Assembly: GCA_027887005.1 (NCBI GenBank)
Contig: JAPCJI010000003.1
Location: forward strand, 1 to 64,000
Source of the DNA: Nitrososphaerota archaeon
GTDB lineage: Archaea; Thermoproteota; Nitrososphaeria; Nitrososphaerales; Gagatemarchaeaceae
Length of the DNA stretch: 64,000 bases
Direction of reading: 5' to 3'
The position numbers and the translations under genes are program-made. Under the pieces are notes generated by a model, which made no database searches, had not been told where the DNA came from, and saw only the letters and a program-made list of their open reading frames with translations. Position 1 is the stretch's first letter; every line of letters begins with the position of its first letter. Positions 1 to 8,262 of this stretch are shown here, piece after piece.

Positions 1-243
1 ACGAGCAATTTAGAATCCTGCACGGTCCTGTCTGCGGTTTGCGTGGCTACTATCTGTGCCATTCTCTCACTTGGATATTCGGGCTTTCGAATATGCTAAT
101 AAGACGAGGAGACAATTCTCATAGTTGGGAAAGCATGCGGGGATCCATGACCCAGGCTGGCGCGCTGACCGCAGCCCGAGACCCTGGACCGCAAGCGATA
201 TTATCGCGGTAAACCCCTCGTCACACGTCTGTCAGGGATTCGA
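1..243. other. Leading intergenic/partial region
   Basis: No complete gene is supported here. On the plus strand the first frame stays open from base 1 to a TAA at 97-99 and encodes about 32 residues with a hydrophobic stretch, which could be the tail of a membrane protein that begins outside the window. It could equally be chance. The rest holds the promoter of the thioesterase that starts at 244. No tRNA-like cloverleaf was found on either strand. Confidence 0.3.
195..207 (+). promoter_or_regulatory. Promoter/operator: TATA core inside inverted repeat
   Basis: The 13 bases GCGATATTATCGC form a perfect inverted repeat with 6-base arms around one central base, and the centre ATATTAT resembles an archaeal TATA box. 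It lies 36-48 bases before the TTG start at 244, which would leave a short leader. A protein binding the repeat would compete directly with TBP. This is inferred from sequence only. Confidence 0.4.
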
Positions 244-714
244 TTGGACTCTTTGGAGAACCTCCAAGACAAGTATGCGCCGAACAGCATCTGCTTTGGA
301 TGCGGGCCCAAGAACCCCAAGGGGCTTCACATCAAGACTGTACCCAATGGCGAGGAGCTGGTCGCAGAATGGAAGCCAGAGCCGCATCACGCGGCGTTCT
401 CAGACTTCGCCAGCGGGGGCATCATCTCCGTTCTTCTCGATTGCCTCGGTAATTGGACAGCGACCTACACTCTCATGACTTCGAGAGGCCTCAAGGCCCC
501 TCCAGGAACCGTGACCGCTGAGTACACCGTCCGCTTCCTGAGCCCGACGCCCATGAACGAGAAGTGGCACCTGAAGGCCTGGCCCACCAAGGTGGCCGGG
601 GACAAGGTCTACGTCGCAGGGAAGGTCGAGGCCGCTGGCAGGACGACTGCCACGATGACCGGGCTCTTTGTTGGGGTGAAGGAGGACCATCCCGCCTTCC
701 ACCGATGGCAATGA
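244..714 (+). CDS. PaaI/hotdog-fold acyl-CoA thioesterase
   Basis: A 156-residue protein of the size and pattern of PaaI-type hotdog thioesterases, which hydrolyse acyl-CoA thioesters in the cytoplasm. The N-terminus carries a CFGCGPKNPKGLH motif typical of the subgroup, followed by HHAAFSDFASGGIIS, the region that carries the catalytic helix in hotdog enzymes, and a central beta-rich stretch (TVTAEYTVRFLSP). The start is TTG, directly before the conserved N-terminus; no ATG fits. It stands alone, convergent with the membrane protein that follows. The substrate cannot be read from the sequence, but acyl-CoA genes are common elsewhere in the window. Confidence 0.75.
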   Translation: MDSLENLQDKYAPNSICFGCGPKNPKGLHIKTVPNGEELVAEWKPEPHHAAFSDFASGGIISVLLDCLGNWTATYTLMTSRGLKAPPGTVTAEYTVRFLSPTPMNEKWHLKAWPTKVAGDKVYVAGKVEAAGRTTATMTGLFVGVKEDHPAFHRWQ

Positions 715-738
715 GTCGAGCTCGTTCCCCTCAGCCCC

Positions 739-1308
739 CTAGACCGACCAATCATCCGACGGGTCCAGCTTCTCACGCCTGTCTAGGACGTAGGTCGCAA
801 GGAGAACGATTCCCCCTGCCAGGAGCACGTAGGGGCCCACGGAGGGGTCGACGGAGAAGTGCGGGGCCGCGGTGGTCGTGATTCCTGCCTGCTTGTTCGC
901 GATGATTTCCCAGGCTTCGAGCCTAGTCACTACCTGATTGCCTATCAGAGCCAATCCACCCGCCCACAGAGAGCCGCTGGCGGCCGCAAGCACCCCCGCG
1001 ACGACCACAAGCCTCAGCTTCACGAAAGCCAGGATGGCCGCGAATACCGCCACAGGAAACATCAGGATCCCCGGTGAGAGGACCCCTGGCGGAGTGACAG
1101 ACGGCAGCAATACCAGGACAAGTTCGCCCCCGAGTGACAGGTTGTCCGGGGGGCAGTGGCAGACGCCGTAGACCGAGCCCAACTGACCGTAGATGTCGAG
1201 CCCCGAGAAGACGGCCGAACTGTCTCCCGTCACCTCGAGCCACGGGATGCCTGTCGAGAGAAAGATCATGAAGACACCCACAGCGGACATCGTCCGGACT
1301 GAGACCAA
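739..1308 (-). CDS. Integral membrane protein, unknown function
   Basis: About 189 residues with at least four hydrophobic segments (one at the N-terminus, two adjacent in the middle around LVLVLLPS and FPVAVFAAILAF, one near the C-terminus), and a loop containing the pair CHC. I do not recognise the family. The reading frame extends up to a GTG at 1392, but a TATA-like CTATATCT centred near 1336 lies 28 bases before a TTG at 1308, which gives a leaderless start just ahead of the first membrane segment; the next ATG is at 1290. It is convergent with the thioesterase and divergent from the amidase. Confidence 0.5.
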   Translation of the reverse strand: MVSVRTMSAVGVFMIFLSTGIPWLEVTGDSSAVFSGLDIYGQLGSVYGVCHCPPDNLSLGGELVLVLLPSVTPPGVLSPGILMFPVAVFAAILAFVKLRLVVVAGVLAAASGSLWAGGLALIGNQVVTRLEAWEIIANKQAGITTTAAPHFSVDPSVGPYVLLAGGIVLLATYVLDRREKLDPSDDWSV

Positions 1309-1424
1309 CCGTCTCCGAGTCCTGGTGGGCTTAGATATAGATGCAGCCAGCCCCGTGAGAAACCCAGGTCGAAACCCCTCTGCCGGACTCACACTGATAA
1401 GGGGTTCACCTGCCCTCTTCGCCC

Positions 1425-2831
1425 ATGACGACCCTGAGGACCGCGAAGGAAATCTCAGACGCCTACGAATCCGGTTCCGCCTCCCCAGTCGGGCTCACAA
1501 CAGCCTACCTGCAAAGGGCCGAGAAGGTGAACGAGGGTCTGAACTGCTTCATCACCATCCTGGGAGACTCTGCCCTCGCTGCAGCAAAGGCTTCGGAGCT
1601 CCGCGCACGCGAGAAGCGGCGACTTGGCCCCCTGGACGGGGTGCCCATAGTGATCAAGGACCTGATCTACATCGAAGGGGTGAAGTGCACGGCTGGCTCA
1701 AAGATACTGGCGAAGAACGTCGCGCCCTACGACTCCACGGTGGCACAGAAGCTGAAGGCTGCAGGAGCCGTGATCCTCGGAACCACCAACCTCCACGAGT
1801 TCGCCTCGGGCGTGACCGGCGAGAATCCCCACTTCGGCGCGGTCCGCAATCCCTGGGACACTGAGAGGATGGCCGGAGGTTCGAGCAGCGGGTCGGCGGC
1901 TGCAGTCGCAGCGGGATTGGCCCCCCTTGGCCTCGGGACGGACACTGCCGGGTCCGTGCGGATCCCCGCTGCCCTCTGCGGCGTGCTCGGCCTGAAGCCC
2001 ACCTACGGCAGGATCAGCAGGCTTGGGGTCATCCCACTGGCGCCCTCCTTCGACACTGTCGGCACCCTCGCATCGAGTGCCTGGGACACTGCTGCCCTTC
2101 TTCAGGTTCTTGCCGGGCATGGCCAGGAGGACCTCACCACTGTATCGGCCGAGGTCCCGGACTACTTGAAAGACCTGGACGCTCCACTGGGGCACCCCAG
2201 GGTCGGCGTCCCCAGGCGGTTCTTCCACGACCAGATAGACCCGGCCGTGGAGGAGAAGTTCAACGGTTTCTTGGAGCGTCTGTCCGAACTCGGGTGCGAG
2301 GTGAAAGAGTCGAACCTGGACGGTGCGGAGGAGGCCTACAAACTATGGCTCCCCATCAGGAAGGCCGAGGCAACGGCATTCCACCTGAGTTGGCTCGAGG
2401 CCCACCCTGGGTTGTATGGCGAGGATACCAGGAGGCTGCTCGAAGAGGGGAAGAACGTCTCCGGCGTGGACTACGTGAGCGCCCAGAACGCGAGGCCGAC
2501 GTTGATGGAGAGGTTCATTTCTTCCATGAAAGAAGTCGACCTCGTCGCCGTTCCAACGACCTGCGTTCCCGCGCCCCTGCTCGGCCACTCGTCCGTGATG
2601 GCCGGTGCGAAGGAGATGGACGTCCGAACGGCCCTCCTCAGGCTCACCCTTCCGTTCAACACCGTCGGATTCCCCGCAATCTCGGTGGCGGCCGGCCTCT
2701 CCGACGGCCTCCCCGTGGGCGTACAGTTGGCCGCAAAGCCCTTCGACGAATCCGTCCTTCTGAGAGTCGTCAACGCGTTCGAAGGCCGCTTCGGTCCCTT
2801 TCCCGCCCCTCCCTCGAGCTGGCAGCCTTAG
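1425..2831 (+). CDS. Amidase signature family amidohydrolase
   Basis: A 468-residue amidase signature enzyme, which hydrolyses carboxamides through a Ser-cisSer-Lys triad. Lys78 (VPIVIKD), Ser153 (AGGSSSGS) and the nucleophile Ser177 (GTDTAGSVRIPA) are all in place with the family's 24-residue spacing between the two serines. The length suits GatA-like and catabolic amidases. It stands alone with no gatB or gatC nearby, so a catabolic amidase is more likely than the tRNA amidotransferase subunit. A TATA-like ACTGATAAGG near 1396 lies about 27 bases before the ATG, so the mRNA is probably leaderless. Given the ureide genes further on, an N-carbamoyl or biuret-type amide is a plausible substrate, but the sequence does not prove that. 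Confidence 0.85.
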   Translation: MTTLRTAKEISDAYESGSASPVGLTTAYLQRAEKVNEGLNCFITILGDSALAAAKASELRAREKRRLGPLDGVPIVIKDLIYIEGVKCTAGSKILAKNVAPYDSTVAQKLKAAGAVILGTTNLHEFASGVTGENPHFGAVRNPWDTERMAGGSSSGSAAAVAAGLAPLGLGTDTAGSVRIPAALCGVLGLKPTYGRISRLGVIPLAPSFDTVGTLASSAWDTAALLQVLAGHGQEDLTTVSAEVPDYLKDLDAPLGHPRVGVPRRFFHDQIDPAVEEKFNGFLERLSELGCEVKESNLDGAEEAYKLWLPIRKAEATAFHLSWLEAHPGLYGEDTRRLLEEGKNVSGVDYVSAQNARPTLMERFISSMKEVDLVAVPTTCVPAPLLGHSSVMAGAKEMDVRTALLRLTLPFNTVGFPAISVAAGLSDGLPVGVQLAAKPFDESVLLRVVNAFEGRFGPFPAPPSSWQP

Positions 2832-2899
2832 ACGCTCTCTCAGGACCGATATCAACGCATAATAATCGGGGTTGAGAAAGAAAGGGTGAGCAGATTTCA

Positions 2900-3271
2900 T
2901 TGAGACTTGGTTGGGGAGGCGGGGTAATCGTCTCCATCCTTGTCGCTGCAGCGGCTTTCTTTTTCGGCCTAGTCAATGGGACCTACGCGGTTTCCTATGC
3001 GCTTCTCTTCGTCGGCGTCTGGACCATCATCAGCGCGTTCTTCTTCGTTGACATCAAGGACAGGCACTACTATGCAGGCTGGGGGGTGGTGATGGCCGCG
3101 CTCTCTACTTTCGCCTACCTCTACTACACCTACACCATTGGCCTTCTGCTGGTTGCGATGGTCATCCTCATCCTGTTGTACATCTACGCAGGGCGCACCG
3201 CAAAGAACGTCACCGCAGCCATGAGTCCTACCTCGTCCCCTGGCGGAACACCCGCTACAAAACCTAGCTGA
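2900..3271 (+). CDS. Small membrane protein with four predicted helices
   Basis: A 123-residue protein made almost entirely of four hydrophobic helices (GVIVSILVAAAAFFFGLV, ALLFVGVWTIISAFFFV, AALSTFAYLYYTY, IGLLLVAMVILILLYIY), followed by a Ser/Thr/Pro-rich tail predicted to be exposed. The start is TTG; a TATA-like GCATAATAATC lies near 2860. I recognise no family. It overlaps the stop of the convergent amidohydrolase by a few bases. Confidence 0.55.
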   Translation: MRLGWGGGVIVSILVAAAAFFFGLVNGTYAVSYALLFVGVWTIISAFFFVDIKDRHYYAGWGVVMAALSTFAYLYYTYTIGLLLVAMVILILLYIYAGRTAKNVTAAMSPTSSPGGTPATKPS

Positions 3272-4541
3272 CCAGCTCGTAGTCGTCCAAAAGAACCTCG
3301 CCCCCTCTTATGGTCCATCTGACCCTCCCTGGGAACTCAATCCCTTCGTAGGGCGACCATCCGCATTTGCTGCGGACCTCCTCAGCGGTCACCTTCTCGG
3401 GGGAGCTTATGTCAAGGATGGCGAAGTCAGCCCTGAGCCCCTCCTCTATCCGCCCCCTGTCCGTGAGGCCCGAGTAGGATGCCGGCTTCCGTGACGTCGC
3501 CCGCGCAATCGCCGCAGGCTCGGTCCCTGCCGTCCTGATCAACCAGGAAACTATGTGCCCGTAATCGTCCAGGCCGGGGACCCCGCTCATCCCCCCGGAC
3601 GTCTTCTCCGCCTTGGAGTGTGGGGCATGGTCCGTGACAAGAAATGAGACCTTCCCGTTGCGGAGCCCCTCGACCAGGGACATTCTATCCGATTCATCCC
3701 GGAGCGGTGGATTGGTCTTCAGGAGTGGATTATCCAGCATCGCCTTCCTGTTGAAGTAGAGATGGTGGAGGGCCGCTTCGCATTCCAGTCGCAATCCTTC
3801 AGACCTCGCCGATTCTACCAGGGAAATCGTCTCCGATGTCGAGGCATGGCAGACGTTTGCATGCAGGCCTTTGGCTCCACGGAGCGCCTCAACCACCTTC
3901 GTGACCGACTCGATCTCGGCCTGGGGAGGGCGAATGTCGCAGTGGACGTCTGGCCTCCGCTTCCCTTCGAGCTTGCTCGCACACCCGTCAATCACCGTCT
4001 GGTCTTCGCAGTGGAGACTCACTGGCTTCCTCGTCCTGGCGATCAGGCCGAACGCTTTCCCTAGCTCTTCAGATGGAAATGTCAGCTCTCCCGTGGTCCT
4101 GGCGAGGTAGATCTTGTATCCTACCACTCCATCCTTGATCGTTTCCACGGACCCCAGGCTCTCGCTAGTCACCCCACCGTAGAACCGGACGTCGACACGA
4201 GCCTTGGACTGGGCGAGCTTCCTCTTCTCGTCCAGTGCTTCCCGGGTGGTCGTCGGGGTGGGGTTGTTCGGCATGTCCACCACCGTCGTCACCCCGCCGT
4301 GAATTGCAGCCTCGGAGCCAGTCCTGAAATCCTCCTTGTTCTCCCACCCCGGTTCCCTCATGTGGACGTGGACGTCGATGAATCCTGGGAAGATCAGGGA
4401 TCGCCCCGCGCTGATTCTGCGCCTGCCAACTAACCCCTGTTTCCTGATTTCAGAAATCCGGCCCTTGCTCACCCCGACCTCGAGAGAGCTAAGTCCTTCC
4501 GGGCCCACGACCGTGCCCTGAATCACTAGGTCGTGTTCCAA
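3264..4541 (-). CDS. Dihydroorotase-like cyclic amidohydrolase (in moa operon)
   Basis: A 425-residue member of the dihydroorotase/allantoinase/hydantoinase group, which opens cyclic amides or ureides with a two-metal site. Visible residues are His58 and His60 with Arg62 in DVHVHMREPG, the lysine expected to be carboxylated (Lys143 in GYKIYLA) and the late DHAPH metal/acid motif. MREPG is the dihydroorotase form of the motif, where allantoinases tend to have NEPG, so dihydroorotase is the first choice. The context argues for caution: it is the last gene of a tight moaC-moaB-transporter operon, only 5 bases after the transporter stop, and far from pyrBI at 34.7-36.2 kb. It could therefore act on a ureide ring in the purine-type pathway. 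The start is TTG. Confidence 0.8.
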   Translation of the reverse strand: MEHDLVIQGTVVGPEGLSSLEVGVSKGRISEIRKQGLVGRRRISAGRSLIFPGFIDVHVHMREPGWENKEDFRTGSEAAIHGGVTTVVDMPNNPTPTTTREALDEKRKLAQSKARVDVRFYGGVTSESLGSVETIKDGVVGYKIYLARTTGELTFPSEELGKAFGLIARTRKPVSLHCEDQTVIDGCASKLEGKRRPDVHCDIRPPQAEIESVTKVVEALRGAKGLHANVCHASTSETISLVESARSEGLRLECEAALHHLYFNRKAMLDNPLLKTNPPLRDESDRMSLVEGLRNGKVSFLVTDHAPHSKAEKTSGGMSGVPGLDDYGHIVSWLIRTAGTEPAAIARATSRKPASYSGLTDRGRIEEGLRADFAILDISSPEKVTAEEVRSKCGWSPYEGIEFPGRVRWTIRGGEVLLDDYELVS

Positions 4542-4546
4542 TGGCC

Positions 4547-5455
4547 CTACACTTTTCCATCGGGGAGAGGCATCTCCTCTTGCCTTTTCGTGTCGTCCCC
4601 AACCCTCCCACCCCGGACCACCTCCCAGGAGAGGGCGGCTACAGTGTAGGTGAGAATCAGCGCGAACAGGATTTCAATGTAGGTCGCCGGTATTCTCACG
4701 ACCAAAAAGCCACTTAGGACCGCGCCTGCGACCGACGGGGTTCCAAGGATCGCTGCCCCCCTAATGCTCCTCCGGGTGAAGGTGCTTTGACGCCTGTGTT
4801 TCCAAATCCCGACCACCATCGTGGGGAGGCTCACCAGCTGGCTCACCGTCCCAGCTACCTTGATCGGGAAGCCCAGTAGGTAGGTGAGGATCGGAATCCT
4901 ATACTCTCCTCCAGCTACACCCACGGAGCCGCTGACAACGCCCACGGCGAAGCCGGTCGTCAAGGAGAGCGCGAGTTCGAGGGAAAGGGCTGGGGCCCCA
5001 CTCCCGCTCGCAGGGAAGAGGAGCCCGTACACCACCCTGGCAACTACGAGGCTCAACACTAGGGAGATGAAGGCCTTGAGGGCCCGCTTGGACACCCTTT
5101 GGCTCATCACCGCCCCTGCATAGGCTCCTGGGAGCGATCCAGCCACCATTGCAACGGAGACAACCGCGGCATCCCCGGACCACAGCCCGGCGTTCGCCCG
5201 GACGGCGAGGTTGAAGGAGGAAGTTGCGAGACTGATGAGAAGGTTGACGACAATCATCTCCTCCAAACTCAAACGAAGGTAGTAGAGGATGAAGGGAATC
5301 CGCGGTTCGGCTCCACCGAGGCCAATGAGCCCGGCGAGGAACCCGGTGAGTGATCCGTAGACCACCGACGCAACCCTTCCGGTGAGGGTCTCGAGCCTAT
5401 CAGCTTGAGGCTCCTTTCCTGCTGGCTCACTTACGATTTGAACGCACACCGCCAT
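4547..5455 (-). CDS. TauE/SafE (TSUP) family anion permease
   Basis: A 302-residue membrane protein of the TauE/SafE family, whose members move sulfite, sulfonates or organic anions across the membrane. Two similar halves are visible, each opening with a Gly-rich segment (GFLAGLIGLGGAEPRIP and GVVSGSVGVAGGEYRIP), the internal duplication diagnostic of the family, with about eight hydrophobic helices in total. The N-terminus overlaps the end of moaB by 29 bases and the C-terminus abuts the amidohydrolase, so it is co-transcribed. A role exporting sulfite or importing a ring-opened acid are both possible; substrate is not readable. Confidence 0.85.
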   Translation of the reverse strand: MAVCVQIVSEPAGKEPQADRLETLTGRVASVVYGSLTGFLAGLIGLGGAEPRIPFILYYLRLSLEEMIVVNLLISLATSSFNLAVRANAGLWSGDAAVVSVAMVAGSLPGAYAGAVMSQRVSKRALKAFISLVLSLVVARVVYGLLFPASGSGAPALSLELALSLTTGFAVGVVSGSVGVAGGEYRIPILTYLLGFPIKVAGTVSQLVSLPTMVVGIWKHRRQSTFTRRSIRGAAILGTPSVAGAVLSGFLVVRIPATYIEILFALILTYTVAALSWEVVRGGRVGDDTKRQEEMPLPDGKV

Positions 5456-5993
5456 GTTTCATCGGTCCCCCCTCCCTCGCCACGGCAATCACATGGGGGA
5501 ACTCCGAGAGGAAATTCTTGAGAGCTGTGTCCACAGCGTCAGGGGAACCGGGCAGACAGACGATGAGCTTGCCCCTGGCCGTGCCAGCGGTTGCCCTGGT
5601 GAGCATCGCAGCGCTCCCAATCCTGCCGAAGCTGATGCTCCTCAACAGTTCCCCGAAGCCCACCAGTTCCTTGTCGAAGAAAGGAGCCACGCTTTCGACT
5701 GTGACATCACGCGGGGACACCCCCGTTCCTCCGACAAGGAGCAAGACGTCCCCCTTGCTTCGGAGGAATCCCCTCACAGCTGAACGAATCATCCTGCGGT
5801 CGTCGGAGATGAGCTTCCTCCCCAGGACCCTGTGGGACTCCTCCGAGATCCTCAGCTCAGCCATGTCCCCCGACTCGTCCGCGTACTGTGACCCTTCCTT
5901 CATCTTCGCAAACCTACTGGTGCTGACGGTGACCAGGTAGAACGAGAGCGTGCCCTTCCCCCTGGCCCTGTGTGCCCTGGGCGGATTGGTCAC
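5427..5993 (-). CDS. moaB: MoaB/MogA-type molybdopterin adenylyltransferase
   Basis: A 188-residue MoaB/MogA family protein that adenylylates molybdopterin before metal insertion. The nucleotide-binding motif VLLLVGGTGVSPRDVT and the later LPGSPDAV stretch are typical. It is slightly longer than the usual 165-180 residues because of N- and C-terminal extensions. Its start overlaps the moaC stop by 4 bases, and its end overlaps the following permease gene, so the three are translationally coupled. Confidence 0.9.
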   Translation of the reverse strand: MTNPPRAHRARGKGTLSFYLVTVSTSRFAKMKEGSQYADESGDMAELRISEESHRVLGRKLISDDRRMIRSAVRGFLRSKGDVLLLVGGTGVSPRDVTVESVAPFFDKELVGFGELLRSISFGRIGSAAMLTRATAGTARGKLIVCLPGSPDAVDTALKNFLSEFPHVIAVAREGGPMKHGGVRSNRK

Positions 5994-6496
5994 TTCGCCT
6001 TCCTCAGCACTTGCACATCATGGATTCGCGTCGTGGGGTACTGTCCCTTCTTGTCCTTCTCGTAGGCCTTGACAACGTCCCAGACGTTTAGGAGGGCTAC
6101 CAGGAGCCCCGTCAGCGCTTCCATCTCCACGCCTGTCTTCTCCGTTGCGGACACGGTAACAGAAACCTCCACGCCTGACGGCCCCAACGAAGCCTCTACA
6201 GTGGTACCCTCGATTCTCAGCGGGTGACAGAGGAGGACGAGTTCTGGCGTCATCTTCGCTGCCATGATCCCTGTGATCTTCGCAAGCGACAACGGGTCGC
6301 CCTTCTCGATGCGACCCCTGCGGATGAGGTCTACGGTCTTGCGCGTGAGCCGGATTCGCCCTACCGCGGTCGCCGTCCTTGCCGAGACAAGCTTCCTGGA
6401 AATGTCGACCTGCCTGTAACCCACGACAGCCGCGTCGCGCCAGCCGTGATATGAGGTTACCCTGAACCTCCTCGAAGGAAGCTTATTACCACGCAT
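5990..6496 (-). CDS. moaC: Cyclic pyranopterin monophosphate synthase MoaC
   Basis: A MoaC homologue, which with MoaA turns GTP into cyclic pyranopterin monophosphate. The signature blocks are present: VDIS near the N-terminus, KMTPELVLLCHPL with the catalytic histidine, TGVEMEALTG, and YEKDKKGQYP with the catalytic lysines. The 168-residue frame has about 25 residues ahead of the usual MoaC start; a GTG at 6424 directly before GYRQVDIS would give a standard-length protein, so the true start is uncertain. It begins a minus-strand operon and is divergent from moaA. Confidence 0.9.
   Translation of the reverse strand: MRGNKLPSRRFRVTSYHGWRDAAVVGYRQVDISRKLVSARTATAVGRIRLTRKTVDLIRRGRIEKGDPLSLAKITGIMAAKMTPELVLLCHPLRIEGTTVEASLGPSGVEVSVTVSATEKTGVEMEALTGLLVALLNVWDVVKAYEKDKKGQYPTTRIHDVQVLRKAK
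6480..6490 (+). promoter_or_regulatory. TATA box for leaderless moaA (possibly also moaC)
   Basis: The sequence GCTTATTACC lies about 27-30 bases before the TTG start of moaA, the standard archaeal spacing for a leaderless message. Read on the other strand it is GGTAATAAGC, which could also drive moaC from a start near 6458 or below. The moaC use is speculative. Confidence 0.45.
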
Positions 6497-6515
6497 ACGC
6501 CTGAATCCGAGGTAA

Positions 6516-7541
6516 TTGGATTCCGGTCAGTCCGTATCGCTCCCTGAAGGAAAGTTGCTGGACAAGAAGGGCAGGGTGGCGGGGAAACTCCGGATCTCGG
6601 TGACCGACCGGTGCAACTTTGCCTGCCTGTTCTGCATGCCGGACAAGGGATCCATCCGCTGGCTGCCCAGCGAGGACATACTCTCGTTCGAGGAGATCGA
6701 GCGCGTCGCCAGGGTCCTGGTCTCGCTCGGAATCAACAGGGTCCGAGTCACCGGAGGTGAGCCGCTCCTCAGAAAGGGGGTCGAAGGGCTCGTCGCCAGG
6801 CTCGCGCGCATAGAAGGACTCGACTCGGTCGACATGACCACGAACGGCTGGTTCCTTGCTGAGAAGGCCCAGGCGCTGAAGGCCGCAGGCCTGCGCGGAG
6901 TCACAGTCAGCCTGCACAGCCTCAGGGAGGACCGCTTCGCAAAGATCTCGGGAGCCAACGCCCTCCCGCGGGTCCTGCAGGGGATCTCCGAGGCCGTCCG
7001 TGCGGGCCTGAGGCCTCTGAAAATCAACGCGGTCGCAATCCGTGGCTACAACGACGACGAGATCCTCGAGCTAGTCGAGTTCGCCCGGGAGAGGAACATG
7101 TCAATAAGGTTCATCGAGTTCATGCCCCTCGACGGCCTGGGAATCTGGGGTCCAGAGAAGATTGTGAGCGGGGAGGAGATACTAGAAAAGGTCGCCTCCA
7201 AGTTCCCCTTGGTCCCAAGGGGGAGGAGCAAAGGAGAGACCGCCTCGGTCTGGCAGTTCGAAGACGGCAGGGGAGAACTGGGAGTCATCACTCCCATGAG
7301 CGCTCCCTTCTGCGACGACTGCGACAGGCTTCGCCTCACCTCCGACGGGAAGCTGCTTTCGTGCCTCTTCGACACCGAGTATCACGACCTGAAACCGATA
7401 GTTCGAAACGGGGGGTCAGACGCCCAACTCGCTTCCTTCCTCAAGCAGGCGGTCTGGAGGAAGCCCGACGGGGTAGGGTACATGCCATGGATAAAGGAAG
7501 GCTGGGAAAACCCCCGGAACATGAACGCGATAGGTGGGTAA
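6516..7541 (+). CDS. moaA: GTP 3',8-cyclase MoaA (radical SAM)
   Basis: A 341-residue radical SAM enzyme that starts molybdopterin synthesis from GTP. The N-terminal cluster motif CNFACLFC binds the SAM iron-sulfur cluster; the C-terminal cluster is carried by CDDC and the later Cys in LLSC; the protein ends in Gly-Gly, as MoaA does. TGGEPLLR is the usual SAM-contact motif. The TTG start at 6516 fits the TATA spacing. It heads the plus-strand run moaA-moaD-moaE, with the moaD frame beginning across its stop codon. Confidence 0.95.
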   Translation: MDSGQSVSLPEGKLLDKKGRVAGKLRISVTDRCNFACLFCMPDKGSIRWLPSEDILSFEEIERVARVLVSLGINRVRVTGGEPLLRKGVEGLVARLARIEGLDSVDMTTNGWFLAEKAQALKAAGLRGVTVSLHSLREDRFAKISGANALPRVLQGISEAVRAGLRPLKINAVAIRGYNDDEILELVEFARERNMSIRFIEFMPLDGLGIWGPEKIVSGEEILEKVASKFPLVPRGRSKGETASVWQFEDGRGELGVITPMSAPFCDDCDRLRLTSDGKLLSCLFDTEYHDLKPIVRNGGSDAQLASFLKQAVWRKPDGVGYMPWIKEGWENPRNMNAIGG

Positions 7542-7794
7542 TGCAGTGGCTCGCATCAGGGTCATCTACTTCGCACAGGCCCGAGAGGCTGCTGGGAAGC
7601 ATAGCGAGGTCGTCGACTTCGCCGGGACGCCGAGGGTAAGCGAAGCCCTCTTGCTCGTCTACGCGATTCATCCGGGCCTCAGGACGCTTCAGAAGGTGGT
7701 GAAGGTCGCAGTGAACGCCGAGGTCACCTTGGAGGACCCCTACCTCCAGGATGGGGACCGCGTTGCTCTCCTTCCCCCCGTGGTGGGTGGTTGA
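7534..7794 (+). CDS. moaD: Molybdopterin synthase sulfur carrier subunit MoaD
   Basis: An 86-residue ubiquitin-fold protein ending in VVGG, the C-terminal diglycine that becomes a thiocarboxylate and donates sulfur to molybdopterin. The core matches MoaD (IRVIYFAQAREAAG, LQDGDRVALLPPV). It starts either at GTG 7534, overlapping moaA, or at GTG 7546 directly ahead of ARIRVIYFA; the latter gives the normal length. The stop is followed without a gap by moaE. Confidence 0.9.
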   Translation: MGNAVARIRVIYFAQAREAAGKHSEVVDFAGTPRVSEALLLVYAIHPGLRTLQKVVKVAVNAEVTLEDPYLQDGDRVALLPPVVGG

Positions 7795-8262
7795 TTGACT
7801 AGCCTGAAATCAGGCATCACGAAGAAGCCGATCGACCCAGCGAAAGTCCTCGAATCAGTCCGGGACGACTCGGCCGGCGGATCCGTCATTTTTCTGGGCA
7901 CTGTCAGGAAGAGCAACCGGGGAAGGCATGTGATGGCCCTGGAATACGAGACCTACCGTTCGATGGCAGACCATCGGATTCTGCAGCTCGAGAAGGAGGT
8001 GCGCAAGAGGTGGCGCATCAAGGAGATACGGCTCGTCCATCGGGAGGGCACTCTAAACGTTGGCGAAGTGAGCGTTGCCGTGGCGGTCTCAGCAGCCCAC
8101 AGAGCCCAGGCCTTCGAGGCTGCGAGGTTCGCGATCGAAAGCATCAAGAAATCCCTCCCGATCTGGAAGCGCGAAACTCTGAAGGGGGGAAGACGGGTCT
8201 GGGTCGAAGGAAGACCCATTCGACCGATGGTCGGTCCTAGGGCTCGTTCAGGAACCTCTTGA
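7795..8262 (+). CDS. moaE: Molybdopterin synthase catalytic subunit MoaE
   Basis: A 155-residue MoaE, the catalytic half of molybdopterin synthase. It shows GSVIFLGTVRKSNRG near the N-terminus, LEYETYRSMA, LVHREGTLNVGE, and the KRE lysine in IWKRETLKGG that contacts the MoaD tail. Start is TTG immediately after the moaD stop, so the two subunits are made together. The last 26 bases overlap the tail of a broken gene on the other strand. Confidence 0.93.
   Translation: MTSLKSGITKKPIDPAKVLESVRDDSAGGSVIFLGTVRKSNRGRHVMALEYETYRSMADHRILQLEKEVRKRWRIKEIRLVHREGTLNVGEVSVAVAVSAAHRAQAFEAARFAIESIKKSLPIWKRETLKGGRRVWVEGRPIRPMVGPRARSGTS

Noticed and set aside
1425-2831. GatA subunit of the tRNA amidotransferase
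   Set aside because: The catalytic triad is shared, but no gatB or gatC is nearby and the C-terminal region lacks GatA-specific stretches that I would expect.
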